Shown: positions 1 to 9,799, numbered from the stretch's first letter. The stretch is DNA of 64,000 nucleotides from SHZI01 sp031409515 (GCA_031409515.1 JANNXJ010000016.1:186001-250000), one strand, 5' to 3'. The notes: generated by a model not told the origin, from the sequence alone. A program made the numbers and translations.

Positions 1-253
1 CCTCGGAGGACTTCAGGGTTCCGGCCGTCGGATAGCGGCAGTGGCCAATGCCGACGTTCCCCCGCAGCTCGTCCATATGCTGCTGCTGAAAGACGTCGCT
101 TACGAGGCCGTTCTTCTTGCGGGTACAGAACGTACCGTTCCAGTCGGTCATCATGCCGGCAGCGTCCTGCCCGCGATGCTGGAGTACGGTCAACGCATCA
201 TAAATAGCCTGATTGACAGGCCGGTTGCCGACAATGCCAACGATGCCACACAC
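1..253 (-). CDS. purF: Amidophosphoribosyltransferase, N-terminal part (runs off the window)
   Basis: Only the first 84 or so codons lie in the window. The reverse strand reads MCGIVGIVGNRPVNQAIYDA, the N-terminal nucleophile glutaminase start of PurF in which Cys2 becomes the catalytic residue after Met removal. LQHRGQDAAGM and GIGHCRYPTAG, both class II amidotransferase signatures, follow. The enzyme makes 5-phosphoribosylamine from PRPP and glutamine, the first step of purine synthesis. The start is GTG at 253, one base after the cvpA stop, with AAGGAG inside the end of cvpA as the likely ribosome site, so translation is probably coupled. Confidence 0.95.
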   Translation of the reverse strand, partial: MCGIVGIVGNRPVNQAIYDALTVLQHRGQDAAGMMTDWNGTFCTRKKNGLVSDVFQQQHMDELRGNVGIGHCRYPTAGTLKSSE

Positions 254-254
254 G

Positions 255-749
255 CTAGAGCCGGACTCCTTGTTGCTGGGCTAGCTGCTCCTGGGCCGCA
301 TCCCGCAGCTCAGCCCCTACCTGAGCCGCATACGGTAGCAGCTTGGACTCCCGCCACCAAGGCTCAGCAGAAAACCCGCCGAGCTCAAGCGCCAGGACCA
401 GGATGCCGGCAAGCACCACCCCGCGGGCAATACCAAACAGCACGCCAAGGGCGCGGTCAGTACCGGTAATGACACTTTTCCGGACAAAGTACCCGATGAG
501 CCAGGCCACCACGCTACCGGCAAACAGGACACCAACGAACAGCGCCACCCGTCCAGCCCAGAGCCGCCACAACGGGTTATCAAGCGTGTTGCTGAAAAAG
601 TGGGCAGCCTGCCCACCGAATCGGGCAGCGCACCAGAGCGCCAGCACCCAGATCACCAGGGACAGTGCCTCCCGGATGAGACCGCGCACAGCGCCAACCA
701 GCGCCGAAAGCAGGAGCACACCCAGCAGTATGTAGTCGAACGGGGTCAT
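255..749 (-). CDS. cvpA: CvpA family inner-membrane protein
   Basis: The protein has 164 residues with about four hydrophobic segments (roughly 5-25, 30-48, 62-85, 100-125), the usual size and shape of CvpA, the colicin V production protein. Its molecular role is unsettled; in E. coli it affects envelope homeostasis. It sits directly upstream of purF, the classical cvpA-purF arrangement, and downstream of dedD with a 33-bp gap. The last codons carry the likely ribosome site for purF. Identification rests on membrane topology plus operon position. Confidence 0.9.
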   Translation of the reverse strand: MTPFDYILLGVLLLSALVGAVRGLIREALSLVIWVLALWCAARFGGQAAHFFSNTLDNPLWRLWAGRVALFVGVLFAGSVVAWLIGYFVRKSVITGTDRALGVLFGIARGVVLAGILVLALELGGFSAEPWWRESKLLPYAAQVGAELRDAAQEQLAQQQGVRL

Positions 750-782
750 CTCAATTCCAGGTCCGGTGTATCAGTCATGAGA

Positions 783-1421
783 CTAACGTTTCCCAACGCG
801 GCCACCCTTGAAACCAGCGGTGGCCAGTCGTTCGGCGAGCGCCTCGGCAGACGCCTTGTCACTTTCCGGACCAGCACGCACCCGATACAAGGTGCCGCTG
901 GCGCCACCACCTCCAAGGACCGATGCACTAAACCCCTTGGCTTCCAGCTGCTCGACCAGGCGCTGGGAATTCTCCCGCTGCGAGAAGCTGCCCAGTTGGA
1001 CAAACCACTCGCCGCTGGCGGCGCCTGCTTCCTGTGCCAGTGAGCGGACGGGCTCGCGGGCAGCTGCGGCAGGGCTGGGGGCCTCGGTAACAGGCGCCAC
1101 GGCTGATCCCTGGGCTACCGGCTCAGGCTGCTGGTCCTCGGACGCCACTGGCTCCGGCGCAGATAGCGGGGGTTCCGGCAACGAGAGTGGGGCAGCGGCC
1201 GGACTGCCCGGAACCTGCGCTACCACAGGAGCGGGTGTCTCGCGGTCGGTACGATCCAGGCGGATCGTGTGCTGTCTCAGGTCGAGCGACTCCTCGCCGG
1301 GAGGATGGGTAATGGTGGCCCCGGAGTCGGGATTGCCATCCAGAATGGCTGGCACGACCAGCACCAGCACCGCGAGGAGACACGCCGCCCCAACCATTCT
1401 TTCTGCGAGCTGGCGGTCCAT
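783..1421 (-). CDS. dedD: SPOR-domain cell-division protein DedD
   Basis: The protein has 212 residues: a short cytoplasmic start, one membrane segment at about 10-28 (ACLLAVLVLVVPAIL), a long Pro/Ala/Glu-rich periplasmic linker, and a C-terminal SPOR domain at about 135-210 (GEWFVQLGSFSQRENSQRLV...LYRVRAGP). SPOR domains bind denuded septal peptidoglycan, so the protein is expected at the division site. The ATG at 1421 was preferred over in-frame TTG codons a few bases upstream. It lies between folC and cvpA, as in Pseudomonas. Confidence 0.9.
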   Translation of the reverse strand: MDRQLAERMVGAACLLAVLVLVVPAILDGNPDSGATITHPPGEESLDLRQHTIRLDRTDRETPAPVVAQVPGSPAAAPLSLPEPPLSAPEPVASEDQQPEPVAQGSAVAPVTEAPSPAAAAREPVRSLAQEAGAASGEWFVQLGSFSQRENSQRLVEQLEAKGFSASVLGGGGASGTLYRVRAGPESDKASAEALAERLATAGFKGGRVGKR

Positions 1422-1445
1422 CAACAAGAAATTCCCGTGGGGAAA

Positions 1446-2747
1446 TCAGTATAAACCAAGCCACTCAAGGGCGGGCGCAACTATCCTGAATGAACCGCAG
1501 ACCACAATTCGCCCCCCGGGCACTGTCACCCGATGGGCGAGTTCGAAGGCGCCCACAGGCTCAGGCACCCAGGTGATATCGCGAGCCCCGGCCTGCGCCA
1601 TAGCCTCCCGCATCCGGGCCTCCGAACTTGCCCTGGGGTCATCGACACCAGAGACAATCCAGCGCCCGGCCACAGGAACCAGTTGAGCCACAAAGTCGGC
1701 GATGGCCTTGTCGGCGAGCAGCGCCGTAACCATGGTGAACCCCCGCTGTCCGGCGGGCGACGGGTCGCGGGTTTTCAGCTGCTCACGCAATACTGCTGCC
1801 GCCTGGGGATTGTGGGCAACATCCAGTATCCACTCGTGCTCCCGCTGAACCGCTTGAAAACGACCGGGTGGCGTCGATGAAAGGAGCACGGGGTTCAGGA
1901 ACGACGCCGTCAGAGAGACCGTCGGGGTAAGGCGAGCCAGCGCCGCCAGGGCCAGACTGGCATTGCGGAACTGGGCTGCGGTCCAGTGACGAGGGGCACG
2001 CAGGCCAGTCAGGCGATCGGTGTTCCGGCCGTGCCACTGCCAGCCGCCCGCTGCTCCTTCCCGGCTGTAGCCGAAGTCCCTGGCGTAGATCTGCAGATCG
2101 GCACCAAGGCCAGCGGCGCCAGTGCGGATGGCGTCCGGCAGCGGCTCGTCGCCGTAGAATGCCAGCCTGCCGCCGCGCAAGATGCCGGCCTTCTCAGCGG
2201 CTATCTCCTCCACGGAGTTCCCCAGCCACTCCTGATGATCGAGAGCAATGGTGGTGATCAGGGCCAGGTCCGCGTCCACTGCATTCACGGCATCAAGACG
2301 CCCACCGAGGCCGACTTCCAGCAGCCAGGTGTCGCAGCCCGACTCAGCGAAGCAGACCAGCGCCGCAAGGGTGCCGAACTCGAAGTAGGTTAGTGGCACC
2401 GACCCCCGGGCCGCCTCTACCCGCTCGAAGGCCCGGACCAGCGCAGCATCTGTCACCGGTTTGTTCCCGACCCGGATTCTTTCGTTGTAGCGGATCAGGT
2501 GCGGCGAGGTGAAGAGCCCTGGATTCTCCCCCGCCGCGTGCAGGCAGTCGTGGAGCAGCGTGATCGTGGACCCCTTGCCGTTGGTGCCGCCGACGGTCAC
2601 CACTCGGCCGGCCGGTGGCTGCAGTCCCAGCCGCGTGAGCACGTCCTGGACCCGGGAAAGCCCCATATCGATGGGCCGTGGATGCAGGGACTCCTGCCAC
2701 TTCAACCAGTCGGCGACACTGATCGGCGGATTCATGGTCACTGCCAT
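1446..2747 (-). CDS. folC: Bifunctional dihydrofolate synthase / folylpolyglutamate synthase
   Basis: This 433-residue cytoplasmic ligase attaches glutamate to dihydropteroate and later to folates. It carries the Mur-ligase-type ATP loop VGGTNGKGST at about 48-57, the segment LFTSPHLIRYNERIRV and, further on, ITTIALDHQEWLG and the C-domain motif DVAHNPQAA. Length is normal for FolC. It follows accD by 61 bp and precedes dedD, the usual accD-folC-dedD-cvpA-purF order. Confidence 0.95.
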   Translation of the reverse strand: MAVTMNPPISVADWLKWQESLHPRPIDMGLSRVQDVLTRLGLQPPAGRVVTVGGTNGKGSTITLLHDCLHAAGENPGLFTSPHLIRYNERIRVGNKPVTDAALVRAFERVEAARGSVPLTYFEFGTLAALVCFAESGCDTWLLEVGLGGRLDAVNAVDADLALITTIALDHQEWLGNSVEEIAAEKAGILRGGRLAFYGDEPLPDAIRTGAAGLGADLQIYARDFGYSREGAAGGWQWHGRNTDRLTGLRAPRHWTAAQFRNASLALAALARLTPTVSLTASFLNPVLLSSTPPGRFQAVQREHEWILDVAHNPQAAAVLREQLKTRDPSPAGQRGFTMVTALLADKAIADFVAQLVPVAGRWIVSGVDDPRASSEARMREAMAQAGARDITWVPEPVGAFELAHRVTVPGGRIVVCGSFRIVAPALEWLGLY

Positions 2748-2808
2748 CGTGAAAATAGCCCTGAAGAGAGTGCCGGAATGGCCCGGCGGGCAGCCGTCAG
2801 CCTGACAG

Positions 2809-3681
2809 TCAGGCTGAACTATCGGGCGGCGGTGCCTGCTTCATTAACTTCGCCAGCAAGGCTGCAATCTCGTCGCGCAACTGGCGGCGATCGATGAGCA
2901 TATCGAGGGCGCCATGCTCCAGGAGGAACTCGCTGCGCTGGAAGCCTTCGGGCAGGGTCTCGCGCACCGTCTGCTGAATCACGCGGGGCCCGGCAAAGCC
3001 GATGAGCGCATTGGGCTCGGCAATGTTGACGTCGCCCAGCATGGCGAGGCTGGCGGATACGCCCCCCGTTGTGGGATCTGTCAGCACCGAAATAAAGGGC
3101 ACCCGGGCCTCAGCCAGTTCTGCCAGCGCCGCGCTCGTCTTGGCCATCTGCAGCAACGAATACAACGCCTCCTGCATCCGCGCTCCGCCGCTCGCTGAGA
3201 AGCTGATCAGTGGCTGGCGGTTGTCACGGCTCCAGACAGCGGCTCGGCTGAACTTCTCGCCCACCACGGACCCCATGGAACCTCCCATGAAGCGAAACTC
3301 GAAGGCACAAGCCACCACCGGCTGGCCCTTCAAGAGCCCAGTCATGGCGACCAGGGCATCCCGCTCGCCGGTCTCCTTCTGCGCCTGCGTGATTCGTGTC
3401 CGGTAAGGCTTGCTGTCCTTGAACCGGAGTGGATCATGGGGACTCAGCTTCTCCGCAATTTCCCGGCCAGTGCCGGGATCCAGGAAGACCATCAGCCGGT
3501 CCCGGGCAACCAGGCGCATGTGGTAACTGCACTTGGGGCATACATGCAGGTTGCGCTCAAGTTCTGCCCTGTACAGCTGGGCACTGCACTGGGGGCACTT
3601 GATCCAGAGCCCCTCGGGAACCGAGCGGGTGCGCCGCTCCGTGCTGATGCGGGAGGGCAGGACTTTTTCGTACCAGGTCAT
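2809..3681 (-). CDS. accD: Acetyl-CoA carboxylase carboxyltransferase subunit beta
   Basis: The 290-residue protein has the N-terminal four-cysteine zinc ribbon (CPQCSAQL and CPKC, residues about 29-51) and then a crotonase-fold carboxyltransferase domain containing FRFMGGSMGSVVGEK and SASGGARMQE. Together with AccA it transfers carboxyl from biotin to acetyl-CoA, the first committed step of fatty acid synthesis. It sits between truA and folC; trpF, which separates truA and accD in Pseudomonas, is absent. Confidence 0.96.
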   Translation of the reverse strand: MTWYEKVLPSRISTERRTRSVPEGLWIKCPQCSAQLYRAELERNLHVCPKCSYHMRLVARDRLMVFLDPGTGREIAEKLSPHDPLRFKDSKPYRTRITQAQKETGERDALVAMTGLLKGQPVVACAFEFRFMGGSMGSVVGEKFSRAAVWSRDNRQPLISFSASGGARMQEALYSLLQMAKTSAALAELAEARVPFISVLTDPTTGGVSASLAMLGDVNIAEPNALIGFAGPRVIQQTVRETLPEGFQRSEFLLEHGALDMLIDRRQLRDEIAALLAKLMKQAPPPDSSA

Positions 3682-3705
3682 ACGGGGATCATAATCAAGT
3701 CTGGT

Positions 3706-4515
3706 TCAGCGATCACGCCAGATGGGCTGTGCTGCAGCTGACGGGAAGGACAATTCCGTCGGGTAATGCACATCTGCCAGGTACAACCCCTCCGGTGGCG
3801 CCGTCGGGGCGCCAAGCCGACGGTCCCGGCCAGCCAGCAGCTTGACGATCCAGTCCGGCTCGGCATTGCCACAGCCGATACGGGCAAGGGCGCCAACGAT
3901 ATTGCGGACCATGTGGTACAGGAAGCCATTGGCACGCACCTCGATGTGCAGATAGTCGCCGGCTCGGTTGACGACGAGTCGTTCGAGTCGGCGCACCGGA
4001 CTCCGCGACTGACAGCCTGCGCCCCGGAATGCGGAGAAGTCGTGCTCACCGATGAGATACGCACCGGCCGCAGCCATCCGCCCCTCGTCCAGGACTCCCC
4101 GGACGCACCACGCCCGGTGGCGGTCGAGGGCAGAGCGAACCTCCCGCTGGAGAATGACATACCGGTAGGTACGGGCCAGGGCTGAGTAACGGGCGTGGAA
4201 TTCAACCGGTACCTCCTGCACCCACTGCACGGCCAAATCTGCGGGCAGGTTGCTATTGATACCGAGAAGCCAGGAGCGCAGCGGGCGAAGGGCGCTGGTG
4301 TCGAAGTGGACTACCTGACCGCAGGCGTGGACGCCCGTGTCGGTCCGGCCTGCTGCCGCTGTGCTGATCGGCTCATTGGCCACCACGGCAATGGCCTCAT
4401 TCAGAACCTGCTGGACGCTGCGCGCGTGACTCTGGGTCTGCCAGCCAAAGAATGTGCTGCCGTCGTACTCGAGTCCGGCAGCGAAGCGCTGCACTGGCAG
4501 GCCCTGGGCGGTCAA
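3706..4515 (-). CDS. truA: tRNA pseudouridine(38-40) synthase
   Basis: This 269-residue enzyme isomerises U38-U40 in the tRNA anticodon arm. The catalytic aspartate lies in AAGRTDTGVHA (about 56-66), preceded by the family start LEYDGSTFFGWQTQ and followed by FRGAGCQSRSPVR and HMVRNIVGALARIG. The first available start is TTG at 4515; an in-frame GTG at 4494 is an alternative, and neither has a strong ribosome site. It lies 38 bp after fimV. Confidence 0.95.
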   Translation of the reverse strand: MTAQGLPVQRFAAGLEYDGSTFFGWQTQSHARSVQQVLNEAIAVVANEPISTAAAGRTDTGVHACGQVVHFDTSALRPLRSWLLGINSNLPADLAVQWVQEVPVEFHARYSALARTYRYVILQREVRSALDRHRAWCVRGVLDEGRMAAAGAYLIGEHDFSAFRGAGCQSRSPVRRLERLVVNRAGDYLHIEVRANGFLYHMVRNIVGALARIGCGNAEPDWIVKLLAGRDRRLGAPTAPPEGLYLADVHYPTELSFPSAAAQPIWRDR

Positions 4516-4553
4516 TCGTCGGACTTCGTGCGCAAACCGGCCGCTGGTAGCGG

Positions 4554-7502
4554 TTAGTCGGTCAATTCATCAAGCAGCCGGCGGGCTTCCTGGCGCTGAG
4601 CGGAATCGCCCTCCTCCAGCACCTCATTGAGAATGCTGCGGGCGCCATCGGGGTCGCCCATGTCCACATAGGCCCGCGCCAGGTCGAGCTTGGTGCCCAC
4701 CTCGGTCATGGTCGGGCCCTCCGGCCCCCGGCGCCGGCCTGGCATGACGGACGTCGGCTCCAGATCTTCGACTCGGCTGTCACCGATATCGAAGTCCACC
4801 TGACTGAGTTCAGCAGAAGCATCGCCCAACGCGACCGCAGCAGCCCGGGGTTGCTCGGCAGTGTCTTCTACAACCCGGTGCTCGGCCGTATCGCCGCTGG
4901 TATCCCGGGCTCTGTCGCGACCGGCGGCACTCTTCTCCATCGCATTCCCGAAGGCAGGCAGGTCCAGCGTGCCCTCATCGAGGGCCATGCCCCGCACCTC
5001 GGCGGTCGAATCCCCCTCAAGGCCCTCCAGCAGGTCCGATGCGTCATCCTCACCGCTGAGGTCGTAGACATCCCCGTCACCATCGAGGTTGCCATCTACA
5101 GCGCCGTGCACACCGGTCCCCAGTTCGCCAGCCGCTTCGTCCAGCCCGGTAAGGTCGAGGCCCAGGTCTTCGAGGTTGATTTCTTCGGTCTGATCCGCAC
5201 CACCCGAGGACCGGGAGTCCGCGGAACCCGGGCGTAAACCGGGGATCGCGCTCTCCAGCGTGGGAGTTTCCATCGTGCTGCCCCCGGAGTCCCGCGGCTC
5301 TATGGCGGGGTTCTCCATCGTGGGTGCGTAGTCGCCCCCATAGCGGGTCTCGATCGTCGGAATTTCGGTGGTCCGGGCGCTCCTCTCATCGCCACCGCGG
5401 GGAGCGATCTCCGTCCGCATCAGGCTCGTGTCGTCCAGCGAGGCATCAGCCCCGGAACCGCTTTCCAGGGCATCCAGGTCAAAATCGAGCAGGCCAGAGG
5501 ACGGACCCTTCCGGGCACCCGTCAGATCGAGATCGACGCCGGCCGAGTCGCCGTCATCAAAGTTGATGTCGACCGAGCCCCGGTCATCCTCGTCAGCGAG
5601 GGCCAGGTCGAGACCGGAGTCGCCTGTGGTGGACACGGCTCCTGCAAAGAGCGGCTCATCCGGGCAGATCTGCTTGCCCATAATGACCACCTTGCTCCAG
5701 CCGGGGTCCGCCGCGCCCTTGAGAAGCCGCTGGAAGGTCTGCGCTTCCTTCAGGAACGACGCCTTGTTCTCCCAGATGAAGAACACCTCCAGCAGTTTCA
5801 GCCGCAGATCACGGCGATCCGGGTTGTCGCGCAGGGCCCGGGTCAACAGTTCAGCCGCCTGGTCGTAAAGACCGTAGGCCATATGAAAGTCGGCCTCGGC
5901 CACGACGTCCGCCTGGTCCAGCTCTACGGCGCCCTCAGTGCTTATGGTTCTCTCGAGCGGCGTTTCCGCGTCGCCATCCCGGGAGTCCGACCGCCCCTCG
6001 GACCGTCCCAGAGCCAGCGTCGCGCCGGCCCGCTCCCCGGCAACTTCCTCGACGCTGTAGCCATCACGACGCATGACTGGCTGGGTGCTGGCCGCGCCGC
6101 GCAGGTCGCCCCGCAGGTCGTCAGCGAAACGGCTACTGGCCTCGTCTGCCGTAGCCATCCGTCGTCGGGCAAAGACAAAGAACAGGCCTGCCAGCAGGAC
6201 GACTGCGGCGGACACCAGGAACCAGACGTTGAAGACCAGAGCGCCAAGGGAACTCAGAAAGCCACCGCTCTCCTCGCCCTTGGAGTCTCGCTGGGAGCGC
6301 CGGGCCGGTTTACGCGGCGCGACCGGGGCTGCCTCGTCTGCCACAACGGCCGGTGCCGTCGGGACGGCAGCAGGGGCCGCGTCAGCGACGGGCTGCTCCG
6401 CGACCGGGGCCTCTGCCACGGGCGGTGCTGCGGCGACGGGCGGTGGGACTACCGGCGGCTGGGCCTTACTGCTCTCCAGTTGGGACACCCGGTCTTGAAG
6501 GGCCTTGAGCTGCGCGTCCTTAAGGGCGAGGAGCCTCTGCTGCTCTGCCACCTCCTGCTGAAGCGCCGGGCTGCCAGGAGTCGGGGAGGCGCCTTGCCGG
6601 CTGCCTGCACCAGTGCCGGACGCTGTCTCTGTCGGAGGAACGAGCTTTAGTCGAGGCGGGGCCACAGTGGCCGGTGCGGCGGCGTCTGGAGCACTCCGCC
6701 ACTGGGCGTCCTGGCGTTGCACCTCGGCAGTAGCGGCACTCCGGTTCACGCCCGCGAGTGCAGCCGCCCCGGGGACCCGCAAAATGGCTCCACGACGCAG
6801 CAGGTTGATGTTGCCGGCAAAGGCCTCCGGGTTGGTCTGGTAGAGCGCCACCATCATCTGGTTCAGGGACACGCCGCTGGTGGCCCGCAAGCGCTCCGAG
6901 ATGGCCCACAGGGTCTCATTGGACTGCACGGGGCCGTAAGTCTCCCCGCCAGGTCCGGTCGTCTGGCTCCCGGTCGCCGGGCTGGGGGACGAAGCCGCAG
7001 TCCCGGACGCCGGAGGCCGGCGAATCGCCGGCGCCGCAGCAGCCGGTCCGGCTGCTGCGGGTAGCGTGGCCGTACCGGAACCGCTCGAGGCCTGCCCATC
7101 CGGGCTGGCGAAGGCGGGAGGATCCAGCAGGACAGTGTACTCCCGAAGGAGCCGGCCCTGAGGCCAGCTGACATCCAGGAGCAGGGAAATGAAGGGCTCG
7201 CTGACGGGCTGGGTAGACGTGACTCGAACGACGGCCCGGGAACCTTCCTGCTGCACCTTGAACCGGAGGTCTTCCAGAAAACGGGGCTTGTCGAGGCCAA
7301 AGCGCTCGAAGGTGGCGCCGGAAGCCAGCTGCACGCTGAGTTCAGTCAGGTTGTCCGACGAATCCAGCGTGACCGGAATCTCGGCCACGAAGGGCTGATT
7401 GAGCGCCGACCGCAGGGTGATTTCGCCGAGGCCCAGAGCCCCGGCGTTCAACGGTAGGAGCCCCGCCAGCAGCAGGACTGCAGCGAGTCGAACTCGTGGC
7501 AT
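4554..7502 (-). CDS. fimV: FimV/HubP-type polar landmark protein
   Basis: About 982 residues. A signal peptide (about 1-23) leads to the conserved FimV N-terminal domain (LGLGEITLRSALNQPFVAEI), then a LysM peptidoglycan-binding module (SNETLWAISERLR...NLLRRGAILRVPG), a Pro/Ala-rich linker with a short coiled coil, one membrane segment (VFNVWFLVSAAVVLLAGLFF), a long acidic cytoplasmic region and the C-terminal FimV TPR-like motif (LDLARAYVDMGDPDGARSIL). FimV/HubP proteins organise the cell pole and type IV pili. The ATG at 7502 was chosen because GGGGA lies six bases ahead and a signal peptide follows; a longer reading from 7580 lacks both. It sits upstream of truA as in Pseudomonas. Confidence 0.93.
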   Translation of the reverse strand: MPRVRLAAVLLLAGLLPLNAGALGLGEITLRSALNQPFVAEIPVTLDSSDNLTELSVQLASGATFERFGLDKPRFLEDLRFKVQQEGSRAVVRVTSTQPVSEPFISLLLDVSWPQGRLLREYTVLLDPPAFASPDGQASSGSGTATLPAAAGPAAAAPAIRRPPASGTAASSPSPATGSQTTGPGGETYGPVQSNETLWAISERLRATSGVSLNQMMVALYQTNPEAFAGNINLLRRGAILRVPGAAALAGVNRSAATAEVQRQDAQWRSAPDAAAPATVAPPRLKLVPPTETASGTGAGSRQGASPTPGSPALQQEVAEQQRLLALKDAQLKALQDRVSQLESSKAQPPVVPPPVAAAPPVAEAPVAEQPVADAAPAAVPTAPAVVADEAAPVAPRKPARRSQRDSKGEESGGFLSSLGALVFNVWFLVSAAVVLLAGLFFVFARRRMATADEASSRFADDLRGDLRGAASTQPVMRRDGYSVEEVAGERAGATLALGRSEGRSDSRDGDAETPLERTISTEGAVELDQADVVAEADFHMAYGLYDQAAELLTRALRDNPDRRDLRLKLLEVFFIWENKASFLKEAQTFQRLLKGAADPGWSKVVIMGKQICPDEPLFAGAVSTTGDSGLDLALADEDDRGSVDINFDDGDSAGVDLDLTGARKGPSSGLLDFDLDALESGSGADASLDDTSLMRTEIAPRGGDERSARTTEIPTIETRYGGDYAPTMENPAIEPRDSGGSTMETPTLESAIPGLRPGSADSRSSGGADQTEEINLEDLGLDLTGLDEAAGELGTGVHGAVDGNLDGDGDVYDLSGEDDASDLLEGLEGDSTAEVRGMALDEGTLDLPAFGNAMEKSAAGRDRARDTSGDTAEHRVVEDTAEQPRAAAVALGDASAELSQVDFDIGDSRVEDLEPTSVMPGRRRGPEGPTMTEVGTKLDLARAYVDMGDPDGARSILNEVLEEGDSAQRQEARRLLDELTD

Positions 7503-7724
7503 CACCAATCCCCGATTGAGCCGCCAGCACCTCCCCTGGTCGGGGAGCCCAAGTAGCCGATGGCCTAGAAGCGGAACCAACTATAGCCCATATGGTCCCG
7601 CTGCGTAAGGCAGAGATACCCGGAATTGGCGGCAGTTACGGGACCGTGCTTCGCCACTAATTCGCCCCCGGGTTCGCCCCTGGAGGTCACGCGATGGCGC
7701 AGCGCCGTGCACCGGAATTCGGCT

Positions 7725-8831
7725 TCACGACCGGGCCCGGCCCGCCTCCACATCCGGGGTGATGGTCTGCACGTCGGCATTCTGGGCCCTGTGGCGCAGA
7801 TAGTGATCCATGAGGACGATGGCCAGCATGGCCTCGCCGATCGGTGCCGCCCGCAGGCCCACACAAGGGTCGTGCCGGCCGGTAGTGACCACCTCGGTCG
7901 CCTCCCCTTCTTCGTCGACCGTATCGCCCGGGAGCCGGATGCTGGAGGTGGGCTTGAGTGCGATGCTGACGAGGATGTCCTGGCCCGTGGAGATTCCCCC
8001 GAGGATCCCGCCGGAAGCGTTGCGCCGGAACCCCACCGGGGTCATCTCGTCCCGGTGTTCAGTGCCCTTCTGGGCCACCACCGCAAAACCAGCGCCCAGC
8101 TCTACGGCCCGCACGGCATTGATGCTCATCATCGCGTGGGCAATGTCGGCTTCGAGCTTGTCGAACACCGGCTCGCCAAGCCCCGCCGGAACGCCGCTGG
8201 CCACGACATTGATGCGCGCGCCGATGGAGTTGCCCTCCTTGCGGAGCGCATCCATGTAGGCCTCCAGTTCCGGCACGCGGGAAGGATCAGGACAGAAAAA
8301 CGGATTGTCATCGACAGTGCTGAGGTCGACGGCGTCCAGGACCAGCGGCCCCAGCTGGCGCAAGTAGCCACGAATCTCCACCCCGAGTCGCAACTGCAGA
8401 TATTTGCGGGCCACAGCCCCGGCGGCCACCCGCATGGCGGTCTCCCGGGCGGATGACCGGCCGCCGCCCCGGTAGTCACGGATGCCGTACTTTTGCTGGT
8501 AGGTGTAGTCGGCATGGCCGGGCCGGAAGCGATCCTTGATTTTCCGGTAGTCCCCGGACTTCTGATCCACATTCTCAATGAGGAGCCCGATCGGTGTCCC
8601 GGTAGTCAGCCCTTCGAACACGCCGGAAAGGATCTTCACGGCGTCGGGTTCGCGGCGCTGGGTGGTATGCCGGGACTTGCCGGGCCGACGCCGCTCCAGA
8701 TCCTTCTGGATATCAGCCTCGGACAGCGGCATCCCGGGCGGACACCCATCCACGATGCAGCCCAGGGCGGGCCCGTGACTCTCGCCAAAGGTCGTGACGG
8801 AAAACGCTTGGCCGATGGTATTTCCGGACAT
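7725..8831 (-). CDS. aroC: Chorismate synthase
   Basis: The 368-residue protein starts MSGNTIGQAFSVTTFGESHG and contains GRRPGKSRHTTQRREPD, YRGGGRSSARETAMRVAAGA and the C-terminal RHDPCVGLRAAPIGEAM, all signatures of the FMN-dependent enzyme that converts EPSP to chorismate. Length is typical. It lies 32 bp after prmB, the common prmB-aroC pairing, and 222 bp before the fimV start. The intergenic stretch 7503-7724 shows no gene. Confidence 0.97.
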   Translation of the reverse strand: MSGNTIGQAFSVTTFGESHGPALGCIVDGCPPGMPLSEADIQKDLERRRPGKSRHTTQRREPDAVKILSGVFEGLTTGTPIGLLIENVDQKSGDYRKIKDRFRPGHADYTYQQKYGIRDYRGGGRSSARETAMRVAAGAVARKYLQLRLGVEIRGYLRQLGPLVLDAVDLSTVDDNPFFCPDPSRVPELEAYMDALRKEGNSIGARINVVASGVPAGLGEPVFDKLEADIAHAMMSINAVRAVELGAGFAVVAQKGTEHRDEMTPVGFRRNASGGILGGISTGQDILVSIALKPTSSIRLPGDTVDEEGEATEVVTTGRHDPCVGLRAAPIGEAMLAIVLMDHYLRHRAQNADVQTITPDVEAGRARS

Positions 8832-8863
8832 CAGTGCTCTGCTCGCAATGGTTCGCCAGTAGC

Positions 8864-9799
8864 CTAGTTGCTCACGGGCAAGGTAGCCCGGAGATCTCCC
8901 GCGCTGACCAGGGCAATGCCATCCCCGCCATTGGTGAACTCGGGCCAGAGGAACGGTACCGCCGGAAAGCGGGCTTCAAGAACACCGGACCCGGCGCCAA
9001 CCTCAAGAGCGAGCCAGCCGTGATCGGTCAGAAACGGCAGAGCATGGTGCAGGATTCTCGCCGGGCTTTCCATCCCGTCGGCGCCGGAAACCAGAGCAAG
9101 GCGGGGTTCGTAGCCGTACTCCGGTGGAAATGCGGCCAGATCCGCTTCGGCTACATAAGGCGGATTACTCACGATGAGGTCGAAGGTGCCTTCAATGCCG
9201 GCGAAGAGGTCGGCGCACACCAGCTGCACCCGGTCTTCCAGGCCGTACCGCCCCACGTTCCTGGCAGCCACTGCCAGCGCATCGCGGGAGATGTCGCTGG
9301 CAACGACCCGGGCCTCGGGAAAGGCCAGGGCCAGGGCCACGGCAATGCAACCGCTGCCCGTCCCGATCTCCAGGATGCGCTGGACCCCCGCCGGGTCGAG
9401 CCAGGGCTCGAAGCGGCTCTCGATCAGCTCCGCAAAGGGGGAGCGGGGAATCAGGACGCGCTCATCCACGTGAAACGGCAGTCCGGCAAACCAGGCTTCG
9501 CCCGTGAGGTAGGGCAAGGGCCGGCGACTGTTAATGCGCAGGGCGAGCAGAGTCTCGATCTGCGTCAGGTCGTCCGGGCTCACCGCCAGACCATAGGCCC
9601 GCTCTGCATCTGCATGGTCAAGACCCAGTTCATGAAAGACCAGGGCGGCCGCTTCGTCCCGGGCGTTCCCGGTACCGTGGCCAAAAAAGACGCCAGCCTC
9701 ATCAAGGCGCGTTGCGCAGGCGGCAATCAGCCCACCCACTGTCCCGAGGGCTTGCTTGCGGCGCGACGGCCGCCGTGATCTGCCCGTTCCTGTTGCCAT
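8864..9799 (-). CDS. prmB: 50S ribosomal protein L3 N5-glutamine methyltransferase
   Basis: This 311-residue SAM-dependent methyltransferase modifies a glutamine of ribosomal protein L3. The SAM loop ILEIGTGSGCIAVALA and the catalytic NPPY (DLIVSNPPYVAEADL) are clear, as is the PrmB-type YLTGEAWFAGLPFHVDERVL. The ATG at 9799 was chosen because the reading frame upstream of it has no family similarity and overlaps psd on the other strand. It is divergent from psd and is the first gene of the aroC-fimV block. Confidence 0.93.
   Translation of the reverse strand: MATGTGRSRRPSRRKQALGTVGGLIAACATRLDEAGVFFGHGTGNARDEAAALVFHELGLDHADAERAYGLAVSPDDLTQIETLLALRINSRRPLPYLTGEAWFAGLPFHVDERVLIPRSPFAELIESRFEPWLDPAGVQRILEIGTGSGCIAVALALAFPEARVVASDISRDALAVAARNVGRYGLEDRVQLVCADLFAGIEGTFDLIVSNPPYVAEADLAAFPPEYGYEPRLALVSGADGMESPARILHHALPFLTDHGWLALEVGAGSGVLEARFPAVPFLWPEFTNGGDGIALVSAGDLRATLPVSN

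Noticed and set aside
3682..3705. Expected trpF between truA and accD
   Set aside because: Only 24 bp separate the two genes, so trpF is not here.
4851..6650. Several plus-strand frames over fimV
   Set aside because: All lie within the acidic, repetitive part of fimV on the other strand and show only composition bias.
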